DNA of 64,000 bases, taken from NCBI GenBank assembly GCA_965205165.1, contig OZ242037.1, positions 496,001 to 560,000 of the forward strand, written 5' to 3'. Below are positions 16,970 through 25,024 of the stretch, in pieces (within the stretch, counting starts at the first letter, position 1; every line of letters starts with the position of its first letter). The notes beneath the pieces are model-generated. The model made no database searches. It worked only from the letters and a program-made list of their open reading frames with translations, and was not told where the DNA came from. The position numbers were made by a program, and so were the translations under genes. The DNA is from CBDESM01 sp965205165. Lineage in GTDB: Bacteria; Chloroflexota; Dehalococcoidia; Bin125.

Positions 16970-17689
16970 TCAGCTGGTCGGCGAGTCGTCTTTGAGCACG
17001 ATCCGGGCGTCCACCGCGACCGCGCCGCGCTCGTGCGCGAAGACGGGGTTGAGGTCGAGCTCCTGCACCTCCGGGTGCGATTCGGCGAAACTGGATAACT
17101 GCATCAGCATCTGCTCGAGCGCCGCCAAGTCGCGCGGGGGCGAGCCGCGGAAGCCCTCCAGCACGGGGAAGCCTTGGATTTCGCGGATCATCTCGGCCGC
17201 GTCGCGCTGCTCCAGCGGCACCACGCGGAAGGCCACGTCCTTGAGCGCCTCGACGAAGACGCCGCCCAAGCCGAACATCAGCACCGGGCCGAACTGCTGG
17301 TCCGTGGTGATGCCCAGGATCACCTCCGCGCCGGGCTCGGCCATCGACTGCACGGCCAGCCCGCTCAGCTCGGCGCCCGGCGCGGCCGCAGCGGCGTTGG
17401 CGTAGATGCGCTCCGCCGCCGCACGCAGCTCGCCCTCGTCGGCCAAGCCGAGCTCGACCCCGCCCACGTCGGACTTGTGCGTGATCGCGTCGGAGACGAT
17501 CTTGAGCGCGACGGGGTAGCCGAGCTCGCCGGCGATCGCCGCGGCCTCGTCGGCATCGCCCGCGAGCCGCGTCTCGGCGACGGCGATGCCGGCGTCGGCG
17601 ACGAGCGACTTCGCCTCCACCTCGTTCAACAGGGTGCGCCCCTCGCCGCGGGCGCGGCTGATGACCTCATCAGCGGCTGCGCTGCTCAT
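16970..17689 (-). CDS. Acyl-CoA synthetase (NDP-forming) beta subunit, ATP-grasp
   Basis: 239 residues matching the ATP-grasp_5 subunit of ADP-forming acyl-CoA synthetases: SDAITHKSDVGGVELGL, LGITTDQQFGPVLMFGLGG and ELDLNPVFAH. It supplies the nucleotide site for phosphate transfer from the alpha-subunit histidine. It is the first gene of the pair, with the alpha subunit starting 17 nt after its stop. Confidence 0.9.
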   Translation of the reverse strand: MSSAAADEVISRARGEGRTLLNEVEAKSLVADAGIAVAETRLAGDADEAAAIAGELGYPVALKIVSDAITHKSDVGGVELGLADEGELRAAAERIYANAAAAAPGAELSGLAVQSMAEPGAEVILGITTDQQFGPVLMFGLGGVFVEALKDVAFRVVPLEQRDAAEMIREIQGFPVLEGFRGSPPRDLAALEQMLMQLSSFAESHPEVQELDLNPVFAHERGAVAVDARIVLKDDSPTS

Positions 17690-17995
17690 CTGCTGCGACT
17701 CCGTTCACCGCCATCGCGCGCGGATGCACGCTGGCCGCCCCTCCCCGCGAACGCCGCGCGGCGCAGGCGCGGGGAGGATAGGGCGAGCACCGCGCACAGG
17801 TCAATCGGCCGATGAAATCCACGTTGTCCACCGGATTTCCACCTGGTCGTGCGCGCCCTCCCGGCGCCCGCCGCCGTTCCCCGCACCCCTGTGGACAGCC
17901 GGTGGAGATTCGGCGCGGTTGACCGATCCATCGGAATTCCGTATAGTCAGTTTCACAGTTTCCGCTTGGCGGCGGGCAACGATTGCGAGCGCACC
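17690..17995 (+). other. 306-nt intergenic region between divergent genes
   Basis: No ORF here is credible. It holds the promoter of the HTH gene at its right end, and two DnaA-box-like 9-mers (TTGTCCACC near 17824 and TGTGGACAG near 17890). The left end would contain the promoter of the acyl-CoA synthetase pair, but I see no convincing -10 box for it. Confidence 0.5.
17919..17947 (+). promoter_or_regulatory. Sigma70-type promoter of the HTH gene
   Basis: TTGACC (17919-17924), 17-nt spacer, TATAGT (17942-17947). It is the best -35/-10 pair in the window and leaves a leader of about 40 nt before the ATG at 17996. Confidence 0.7.
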
Positions 17996-18229
17996 ATGGC
18001 AGAGACCGAAGCGACAGAGCCGGACCCGTTCGCCAAGTGGCTGGACCTCGTCGAGGCCGCCCGCGAGCTGAACATGCACCCGCAGTCCGTGCGCCGCCTG
18101 ATCAAGCAGGGCCAACTCCCCGCCCACTTCCGCTGGGGCAAGTACCTGATCGACCGCAACACCCTCGACGTGTTCAAGACCAACTACGACCCCCGCCCCG
18201 GCCGCAAGCGCTCCGCCAAGCTCCTCTAG
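17996..18229 (+). CDS. Excisionase/MerR-like helix-turn-helix DNA-binding protein
   Basis: 77 residues. A single winged-HTH of the excisionase (helix_turn_helix_17) type: LVEAARELNMHPQSVRRLIK, then FRWGKYLIDRNTLDVF and a basic tail (RPGRKRSAK). It is followed by no integrase or phage gene, so it is more likely a small housekeeping or plasmid-derived regulator than a true excisionase. The start is supported by the consensus promoter upstream. Confidence 0.8.
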   Translation: MAETEATEPDPFAKWLDLVEAARELNMHPQSVRRLIKQGQLPAHFRWGKYLIDRNTLDVFKTNYDPRPGRKRSAKLL

Positions 18230-18402
18230 CCGGGCCCTGCTGGCCCCCAAGGGGCTTGGCTCAAGGCGCGGGCCGCCATCGGGCGCAAGCCTCACCAACC
18301 TGCCAAAGCGCACGGAACAGAGCCCTCCCGATCCACACGCACAGCCGTTGTTCCAGCACCCTCTCCCGCCAAGGGAGCCGGGCAGATGCCCAAGCAGGGG
18401 TG

Positions 18403-19917
18403 CTATTCGGCAGCCTCTTCAACGCTCTCTTCTATGTTCGGGAGAATCATATATGCTTCAAGCCACTCTACAATTTCGGGGTTGAGGTAGGGGCTGACAT
18501 TAAACTCGCGGATGTTGGTTATAAGTGAAGTATGATGTATTGGGTGATATTCTTCGTAGCGATAGTTGCTCTCCAGCCCCATTTTATCCAAAAAGTACAT
18601 TGCACACAATTCCGCAGACAGTTCTATGGGATTTTTAGAGTAAATGTTTTTGTATATATTACCCTCTGGAAGATTCCAACGCCAATAACCTTCGTATTCT
18701 TCTACGCCTCTTGTGTTCACCGTGAAACCCACCATATCAATAAATTGTTTGCCGTGTTCGCTGGTGTAGAAGTAGTTAAAGGAATGATTCAGGTTGTGAA
18801 ATTCTGCGTATCTGGCGTGAAACTCTGGTCCCAGCGCTTGCATTGCGTGCCAAGATTGGTTAATATGACACATTTCGTGTATTTCTTTCTCAAGACGAAG
18901 CAATTTATATTCTGCATCGCTTCTGTAGTAAGCGCGAGAACCTGTGAGAAACATAAACGGCGGAGCGTTGAGCCGTGGATACTTAATAACAGCACCACGA
19001 AATCCCCAATTTCTAAAGGGTATTTGTTTGAGTATACAGGCATTTGGGTGAATGGGAAGATACGGCAACACCTGCTCCTTCACCTGCGGGTGGAAGTCGT
19101 CGTTGCAGGGTATGTCTGCAGACAGCGCTTCTCGTAACCCATCTACAAGCCAGAGGATATCTCCTTTGTCCTCCGCAGGTATTTGCTCCCAGAGTTCCTC
19201 AAAACTCAAGCACCCTTGGTCGCTTACATCGCATATATTGTAGCAATCTGCTTGGAGCGTTCCAGCGGGTATGTAGGCTTTGAAGGTTTGAACGAATTGT
19301 TGGTTTGCTGGATCTGTTGAACGGGAGTTGTACTGGTTGTAGGCATGCCGGGTATCGGTCGCAGGGTCGGTGAACGAGATGTTGTTTGCAACGCATCCCA
19401 TTGTCGCAAGCCGTCCCTTCAGGTGGAGGAGCGATCCTCCTCCCCATTGAAGCTCAAAGAGCGTGTTGTATTCCTCCGCGATGTCCGCCACGATCTGCGT
19501 GGGTTGCAGGTTCTGCGGAACGGGTTGATCCGCGCAAGTCGCGTAGAACGTGCCCGCCGGCAGGTCGCGCTCGTAGCGCCTGATGAACTCTTGGATCAAG
19601 GCAGCGTCCCGCGGAACATTGTAGCGGTTGTATGGATGCCATTGACCGCCGTCATGAACCCACAGTGTGTTCATCGCGCATCCCTGCGACGCCAGCCTGC
19701 CGGCGAGTTGGAACAAGCTGCCGCCGCCCCATTGAATTTGGAAGAGAGTACCGAATTCCTCTGGTATCTCCGCCACCAACTCGGTCGGCTCAAGGACACG
19801 CGCAGCTACGGCCTCTGCTATATCGTTATCCGCGGAGATGCCCTCTGCGAGGAAGATGAACATCCCGGCCGCGGCCAACAGCGCCACGGCTCGCATACAT
19901 AGCGTTGCGCCGCCCAT
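18403..19917 (-). CDS. Secreted HExxH metallopeptidase-like protein with two N-terminal repeats
   Basis: 504 residues from ATG 19917 (alternative ATG at 19896). Signal peptide MRAVALLAAAGMFIFLAEG. Residues 42-128 and 137-225 are a tandem duplication: EPTELVAEIPEEFGTLF/QPTQIVADIAEEYNTLF, QWGGGSL, GRLA..GC, YNRYN/YNQYN, PAGT..A.C. The C-terminal part has HEMCH near 345, a zinc-peptidase HExxH, inside LRLEKEIHEMCHINQSWH; the third ligand is not obvious. DNA encoding roughly the last two thirds is clearly A+T-richer than the 5' part, as if an acquired catalytic domain had been joined to resident repeats. Confidence 0.7.
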   Translation of the reverse strand: MGGATLCMRAVALLAAAGMFIFLAEGISADNDIAEAVAARVLEPTELVAEIPEEFGTLFQIQWGGGSLFQLAGRLASQGCAMNTLWVHDGGQWHPYNRYNVPRDAALIQEFIRRYERDLPAGTFYATCADQPVPQNLQPTQIVADIAEEYNTLFELQWGGGSLLHLKGRLATMGCVANNISFTDPATDTRHAYNQYNSRSTDPANQQFVQTFKAYIPAGTLQADCYNICDVSDQGCLSFEELWEQIPAEDKGDILWLVDGLREALSADIPCNDDFHPQVKEQVLPYLPIHPNACILKQIPFRNWGFRGAVIKYPRLNAPPFMFLTGSRAYYRSDAEYKLLRLEKEIHEMCHINQSWHAMQALGPEFHARYAEFHNLNHSFNYFYTSEHGKQFIDMVGFTVNTRGVEEYEGYWRWNLPEGNIYKNIYSKNPIELSAELCAMYFLDKMGLESNYRYEEYHPIHHTSLITNIREFNVSPYLNPEIVEWLEAYMILPNIEESVEEAAE

Positions 19918-20108
19918 CGCCGCTCCCCTCGGCTCCCGACCGTCGTGTTGCGCGGATCGGGCACGGTGTTGACCGCGACCCACGACCGGCTCCCGCCAGC
20001 CCGCGCAGGCTAAGCGATGCCCGGCGGTCCAGTCAAGCCCATGCCCCGCGCTGCCCGCCATCTCGGCTAAGATCGCGGCATCGGAGTGCCGCCAGTGAAG
20101 GGCGAGCG

Positions 20109-20654
20109 ATGCGCGCAGGGATGAGGCGGATTGCCAAGCACCGGATTGCGGCGGCGCTGATCGCGGCTGTGGTCGGCGCCATCGCGACGACGGGATGCAC
20201 CGATCCGATTCCGCAGCATGCCGGCAGCCAGTCCAGCCTTGCACCCCCAGTCGAGCAGGATCAGGATGAGGGACAGCTTGGCTCTGACGGAGCGGGGGCT
20301 CGGGCTATCCGCCTCTCAGACGGAGCCGTGACGGAGATCGAAGACACAGCCGAGGTCTTTTGCACGATGCGCATCGATGTCGTGCCGGCGGAAGGCGAGT
20401 GCTTCGCCAACCCTCGCATCGGCTCTGACCATCGGCAGTCGTCGCGAACGGCCGAATCCGCTGCCGCCCCGCCGCCGCACCCCGTCGGAATCGGATTCCG
20501 GGGTTTTGGTGAGCATCAACTAGCGGCAGCCCGTCGCGGCTCGCCTCCGCCGTCGGTTAGCCTGCTCGACGAGATCGAACGGGAGGCGGGATCATGGCGA
20601 CCATCGAGACGTTGCGCGGGGCGCTGGACACGGCGGAGCTGGGGCGGACGCTGA
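20109..20654 (+). CDS. Putative lipoprotein of unknown function
   Basis: 181 residues from ATG 20109. Basic n-region, hydrophobic stretch and a TTGC lipobox-like site (AAVVGAIATTGC). After the cysteine it is low-complexity and acidic. The last 60 nt run into the start of the next gene in another frame, and the tail (SWRPSRRCAGRWTRRSW) looks like out-of-frame reading, so the true 3' end may have been lost by a frameshift. A TAAGAT box lies about 40 nt upstream. Confidence 0.45.
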   Translation: MRAGMRRIAKHRIAAALIAAVVGAIATTGCTDPIPQHAGSQSSLAPPVEQDQDEGQLGSDGAGARAIRLSDGAVTEIEDTAEVFCTMRIDVVPAEGECFANPRIGSDHRQSSRTAESAAAPPPHPVGIGFRGFGEHQLAAARRGSPPPSVSLLDEIEREAGSWRPSRRCAGRWTRRSWGGR

Positions 20655-21547
20655 TCCACGAGCACATCGCGATCCGCACGCCGGGGATCGCGGAGAACTG
20701 GCCCGATCTTTGGGACGAGGCGGCCTGCGTGGCGGGGGCGCAGGACAAGCTCGGCCAGCTCCACGAGCGCGGGGTGCGGACGGTGGTCGATCTCTCGACC
20801 GCGGACCTCGGGCGCGACATGGACTACCTGCAGAAGGTGGCGGCGGTGACCGAGATCAACGTGGTGCTCTGCACGGGCATCTACTGGATCCGCTCGAACT
20901 TCTGGCGCAACCGCCCGCAGGAGCTGCTGACCGAGGTGTTCGTGCGCGAGATCAAGGAGGGCATCGCGGGCACGGGGATCAAGGCGGGGATCATCAAGCT
21001 GGCGTCGGACGAGCAGGGCGGCGGGGTCGACCGCTACAACGAGAAGTGCCTGCGGGCGGGAGCGCAGGCGCACCGGCAGACGGGCGTGCCGATCGCGACG
21101 CACAACGGCCCGCCCACGCTCGGCGCGGAGCAGCAGCGGGTCTTCAAAGAGGAGGGCTGCGACCTCTCGCGGATCGTGATCGGCCACGTCGGCGACACCG
21201 ACGACACGGGCTACCTGAAGACGCTGATGGACGCGGGCTCGTACGTCGGGATGGACCGCTTCGGGCTGGACAACATGCTGCCGTTCGAGAAGCGCTGCGA
21301 CACGGTGGCGGCGCTGTGCCGCGACGGGTACGCGGAGAAGATCATGCTGGCGCACGACGCCTCCTGCTGCCTCGACTGGATTCCCGACCCGAAGGCATGG
21401 TCGGAGATCGTGCCGAACTGGCACTTCAACCACATCCCCGATGACGTGATCCCGGGCCTGCTCGAACGCGGCGTGACGGAGGAGCAGATCGATCTGATGC
21501 TGGTCGGCAATCCGCGCACGCTGTTCGAGAAGCAGGGCGCGTACTAG
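20594..21547 (+). CDS. Phosphotriesterase-like lactonase / amidohydrolase
   Basis: 317 residues of the PTE family (TIM-barrel, binuclear metal). Metal ligands are visible: His-x-His in TLIHEHI, bridging Lys in GIIKLAS, His in IATHNG and IVIGHVGD, and Asp in LAHDASC. Members hydrolyse lactones or, promiscuously, organophosphates. A GGGAGG site lies 8-13 nt before the ATG. The next gene starts at the base after its stop, so the two are probably co-translated. Confidence 0.9.
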   Translation: MATIETLRGALDTAELGRTLIHEHIAIRTPGIAENWPDLWDEAACVAGAQDKLGQLHERGVRTVVDLSTADLGRDMDYLQKVAAVTEINVVLCTGIYWIRSNFWRNRPQELLTEVFVREIKEGIAGTGIKAGIIKLASDEQGGGVDRYNEKCLRAGAQAHRQTGVPIATHNGPPTLGAEQQRVFKEEGCDLSRIVIGHVGDTDDTGYLKTLMDAGSYVGMDRFGLDNMLPFEKRCDTVAALCRDGYAEKIMLAHDASCCLDWIPDPKAWSEIVPNWHFNHIPDDVIPGLLERGVTEEQIDLMLVGNPRTLFEKQGAY

Positions 21548-23248
21548 GTGGGGCCGACGCCCGCCGAACTGCTCGCGGCCGCGCGCGACGGCCTCGCATC
21601 GGAGCCGCAGCCGGCATCCGACGGCGCAACCGCGGCCCGCGTCCGCATCTGGCGCGACGGCCGCGAGGAAGCCCGCGCCGAGGCGTCCGCCGATGACGCG
21701 CTGAGCGCCATCGGCAATGCCGCTTCGCAGCTCGCCGCCCCCGAAGCCGGCGGCGCGGCGCTCTGGGTCGAGGCGATGGCCGAAGTCGAGGCGGTGCAGC
21801 CCGACGGGCTCAGCGGCCTGATGCATACAGCGATGCCCGGCTATCACGGCCTGCGGCTGCGGGATGGCGAACGTGCGGCGATCGGCTGGCCTGCGGACGC
21901 GCTGCGCGAGCCGGGCCGGGGAGCAGCCTGGGCGAAACGGCTCAACCGCGCCGTGCGGCCGCCCGGCGCACGCTTGGCGCCGAGCACGGCGGTCGAGCGC
22001 TTCAGCACGATCGAAGTAGTCGGCCCGATCGAGCAGGACGAGGACGAGCCGGAGCCGCCCCGCCGCATCGCCGGGTTCCGCGTTGTCGAGCAGGAAGAGG
22101 TGCTGCCCGACCGTCTCACCGGGGCGGCGCTGCAAGCGGGCGCATGGCTGTTCCGCCACCAGCGCGAGGATGGCCTGTTCGCGTACGAGTACCAGCCGTC
22201 CGAGCGCGCTTGGAGCGGCGCGGACAACTTGGTCAGGCAAGCCGGCTGCGCATGGGCGGCGGCGTTTCTCGCGCGGCTGACGCGCGATCGCGGCACGCTC
22301 AACGCGGCCGCCCGGGCGATCACCGGCATCGTCGAGCGCCACCTGCACCGCGATGGTCCCGGCCGCCTCTTCTACTTGGCCGACGCGGAAGCGCCGAGGC
22401 TGGGCGCGATCCCGCTGTTCGTGCTGGCCGCGCTCGAGCTGGAGGGCACGGCGACCGTGGAGCGCGAGATCATCCGCCAGCTCACCGCAACGATGCTCGC
22501 CGTCCAAGAGCCGGACGGCAGGTTCGGCACCAGCGCCCGCGGCTTGGAGATGGAGGGCTCCGAAACCTACTACGCCGGCCAGATCACGCTCGCCCTGGCC
22601 CGCCTGCACGGCTCAAGAACATTCGGCAAGCCGCGCCAGCGGATCGGCAACGCCGTCCGCCAAGCGCTCAAGCACTACAGCGACCGCTGGAGCGATGAAT
22701 CAGAGCGCGATCTCAGCTTCACCACTTGGATGCTGCAAGCCTGCAATGCCTGGGAGGCGCAAACACAAGACGAGCATGTCAAACGCTACGCCTACGAGAT
22801 GGCCGATTGGGCGCTCCAACACCAGCACCCCCAACCAGACCCGCCCCCCGCCCGCCCCGCAACGGACGCCGAAACAGCATCGCCTGGAATGACATCAGAC
22901 CTGGAAGCGCAAACCGGCCGCGACCACCCGCTCTGGCACGGCGCATACCAAAGCACCCCCGGCATCGGCACCGCCGCATACACGGAGGGAATCGCCGCAG
23001 CTCTCGCGCTCGCACAGCGAACCGGCGACGAGGAGCACAGCGCCCGATATGATCGATCAGCCAAGAACGCCGTCAGATTCCTCCTTCAATTGCAGATATC
23101 GGCCTCAGATGCTCATATCGCAAGCGTCCCCGACCAGATAGGCACAGTCCAAAGCGCCCTCCACCGCCAATCCCTCCGCTGCGACAACGCGCAGCATTTC
23201 CTGATGTCGCTTCTGGCGACGCGGGCGCTGTGCTGGCCCGATAAATAG
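21548..23248 (+). CDS. Alpha/alpha-barrel protein of unknown function
   Basis: 566 residues from a GTG directly after the preceding TAG. The C-terminal two thirds look like an alpha-hairpin barrel (prenyltransferase/six-hairpin glycosidase-like): GAWLFRHQREDGLFAYEY, GSETYYAGQITLALARL, TAAYTEGIAAALALA and FLMSLLATRAL. The N-terminal 180 residues have no assignment. Coupling to the lactonase suggests that both act on the same compound, but no enzymatic residues can be claimed. Confidence 0.65.
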   Translation: MGPTPAELLAAARDGLASEPQPASDGATAARVRIWRDGREEARAEASADDALSAIGNAASQLAAPEAGGAALWVEAMAEVEAVQPDGLSGLMHTAMPGYHGLRLRDGERAAIGWPADALREPGRGAAWAKRLNRAVRPPGARLAPSTAVERFSTIEVVGPIEQDEDEPEPPRRIAGFRVVEQEEVLPDRLTGAALQAGAWLFRHQREDGLFAYEYQPSERAWSGADNLVRQAGCAWAAAFLARLTRDRGTLNAAARAITGIVERHLHRDGPGRLFYLADAEAPRLGAIPLFVLAALELEGTATVEREIIRQLTATMLAVQEPDGRFGTSARGLEMEGSETYYAGQITLALARLHGSRTFGKPRQRIGNAVRQALKHYSDRWSDESERDLSFTTWMLQACNAWEAQTQDEHVKRYAYEMADWALQHQHPQPDPPPARPATDAETASPGMTSDLEAQTGRDHPLWHGAYQSTPGIGTAAYTEGIAAALALAQRTGDEEHSARYDRSAKNAVRFLLQLQISASDAHIASVPDQIGTVQSALHRQSLRCDNAQHFLMSLLATRALCWPDK

Positions 23249-23249
23249 T

Positions 23250-23882
23250 TTAAGTAGGATCAACGAACAGTCTTTCGAGCCAACGAACGAATGTCAGCGC
23301 AATCGGCGCGTTCGCATCCAAATCTCCAACTTGCACAGCACGACCAGTCGGGTAAGGTGTTTCTTGAACCGCGAGCCATGAATATACTTCTGCTCGTCTT
23401 CGTTTGATTTCTCTGAATCGCATATCGATCCGTGCGGCATCCTCCACATAGGTCGTCGCCAGCGGCTCCAACACATCCCCTTCCCTAATCATTGCCCATA
23501 GGAAGTCTTCAATCTCGCCTGAACTCACATTATCAGGCATCATCCATGCACCTACTCGAGTTCCGTCAGTCCGGTTCTTGATCAATCCTGACTCGTCCCA
23601 CTTTCCAACGACGAGTCCAGCTCGATGGAGGCGATCTGTAAACGCTCGACGTCTAGCATCGACATCTGTGTTCGCGTCGAATACGAATCCGACAGCAACC
23701 CGGGCCTCTTCATCGATTTCTGCCTCAACCCGTTCAAGCAGACTGGCGATTCCTCCGCATGGCTGGATGCGAAATGGAACATCAGGGCCAGGATGATGAG
23801 CGAGCCATATCTGAAGGATCGCGTGGAAATCACCTTCGCCTTCCGCCAGTAGCAACCTCTCGCGAGCAGGTTCTCCATTCAT
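23250..23882 (-). CDS. TOPRIM-like DUF3226 nuclease subunit of a two-gene ATPase system
   Basis: 210 residues. TOPRIM-type acidic motifs: EGEGD at 14-18 after a beta-strand, and FDANTD at 68-73. It resembles DUF3226/OLD-type nuclease halves. It starts 4 nt after the AAA ATPase gene. OLD-family and PARIS-type systems combine an ABC-class ATPase with a TOPRIM nuclease, so a phage-defence role is a reasonable inference. Composition is A+T-richer than the neighbours. Confidence 0.7.
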   Translation of the reverse strand: MNGEPARERLLLAEGEGDFHAILQIWLAHHPGPDVPFRIQPCGGIASLLERVEAEIDEEARVAVGFVFDANTDVDARRRAFTDRLHRAGLVVGKWDESGLIKNRTDGTRVGAWMMPDNVSSGEIEDFLWAMIREGDVLEPLATTYVEDAARIDMRFREIKRRRAEVYSWLAVQETPYPTGRAVQVGDLDANAPIALTFVRWLERLFVDPT

Positions 23883-23886
23883 CAGA

Positions 23887-25020
23887 TCAACGCGCTTCTA
23901 TCCCGTATTTGGCGACGCTCTGGAGCTTTTCGCCAGCGTACTCGACTACACGCAGGTCTCCTGTTCTCCGACTCAACCTGAGAAGCAATCGATCATCACC
24001 ATCGTGGGATGTTGCCACTGTTGCGAATGCCCGTAAGCAATCTGCGCTATGGGTAGTAGCGATTATCTGAACTCTTGTAGTTGCTGCAGCATCAAACAAG
24101 GCGCGCCAGACATCAGCATGTGTAGAATAGTGCAGACCGTTCTCAAATTCATCAATCAGCAAGACGCCGTCACGAATGCCGGCCATCGCCACTGCGAGTG
24201 CGAAGAGGCGGACGGCTCCCTCGCCTAGACGCTTCAACGGCACGGGTTTCGCGTAGTCGGTCAGCTTTACCATCACTCGTCGGTTTGCCATCGGCCCGAC
24301 AGAAACGTTGCCACCAATCGTAGCAATACGATCTATTGGACGTTCGATCAACGACTCAAGCGTCTCGCGTACGAACTTCTCGGCCGGTTGCAGGCCGATT
24401 TTATCCCAAGCGATCACAATAGCAGGTGACTCCATATTGTTCGTTCCGATTGACATGAAACGAAATGGTGATCCGTTCATATTCAATCGAGCACTGTGCT
24501 CAGCATCATTCGGCAATCTTACTGTAGGTGGCACGCCGTTGGGAAATCGTTCTCGATCTGCTTCACCCAGTTGAATTCCTATATCATGGCTCTTACCATC
24601 CACCGTTGTTCGTATGGCATCAGTGCCAAGTTCGGCTGGAAAAGCAGGTATCGGGTCATTTTCAATATGAACAATTTGAATCGAGAGGTTGTGTTGAGTT
24701 GCCTCCAACTGGGAAGATATCTGTATTGTCTTTGATATGTCGTCACCCTCGAACAAAGCGGATAGATCGCCGATCTCTCCAGCCTGATTATGCGCTTCAG
24801 AGATCTCATCCTGAGCCATCAGATAGCCGTTCACCATCTCCAGCGATCCTGAGAAGCCGAACAGCTTTATCGCGTCCAAAATCGTCGTCTTACCGATGCC
24901 GTTCCGCCCGACCAAGAGGGTGAATTTCCCGAAGCGTGGAATCTCCAAGTGGTCGATCCCGCGGAAGTTCTTGATGGTGAGGTTGGGGATGTGGAGGTCG
25001 CTGGTCATCATGCTGGTCAT
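23887..25020 (-). CDS. ABC-class AAA ATPase (OLD/AbiEii-like)
   Basis: 377 residues. Begins with the LTIKNFRGI strand typical of RecF/OLD ATPases, Walker A GRNGIGKTT at 38-46, signature-like RLGEGAVRLFAL near 264-275, Walker B GVLLIDEFENGLH at 285-297 and the switch ATTHSADC at 321-328. With the TOPRIM protein 4 nt downstream it forms a likely effector pair (ATP-gated nuclease). The gene begins 4 nt after nnr and is A+T-richer, suggesting an acquired cassette. MTSMMTS offers several starts. Confidence 0.8.
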   Translation of the reverse strand: MTSMMTSDLHIPNLTIKNFRGIDHLEIPRFGKFTLLVGRNGIGKTTILDAIKLFGFSGSLEMVNGYLMAQDEISEAHNQAGEIGDLSALFEGDDISKTIQISSQLEATQHNLSIQIVHIENDPIPAFPAELGTDAIRTTVDGKSHDIGIQLGEADRERFPNGVPPTVRLPNDAEHSARLNMNGSPFRFMSIGTNNMESPAIVIAWDKIGLQPAEKFVRETLESLIERPIDRIATIGGNVSVGPMANRRVMVKLTDYAKPVPLKRLGEGAVRLFALAVAMAGIRDGVLLIDEFENGLHYSTHADVWRALFDAAATTRVQIIATTHSADCLRAFATVATSHDGDDRLLLRLSRRTGDLRVVEYAGEKLQSVAKYGIEAR

Positions 25021-25024
25021 TCTA

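Noticed and set aside
17820..17900. Replication origin at the DnaA-box-like 9-mers
   Set aside because: Only two imperfect boxes, no AT-rich unwinding stretch, and no dnaA, dnaN or rpmH nearby.
17996..18229. Prophage or integrative element marked by the excisionase-like gene
   Set aside because: No integrase, attachment-site repeat or structural phage gene was found. Single HTH proteins of this type are common outside phages.
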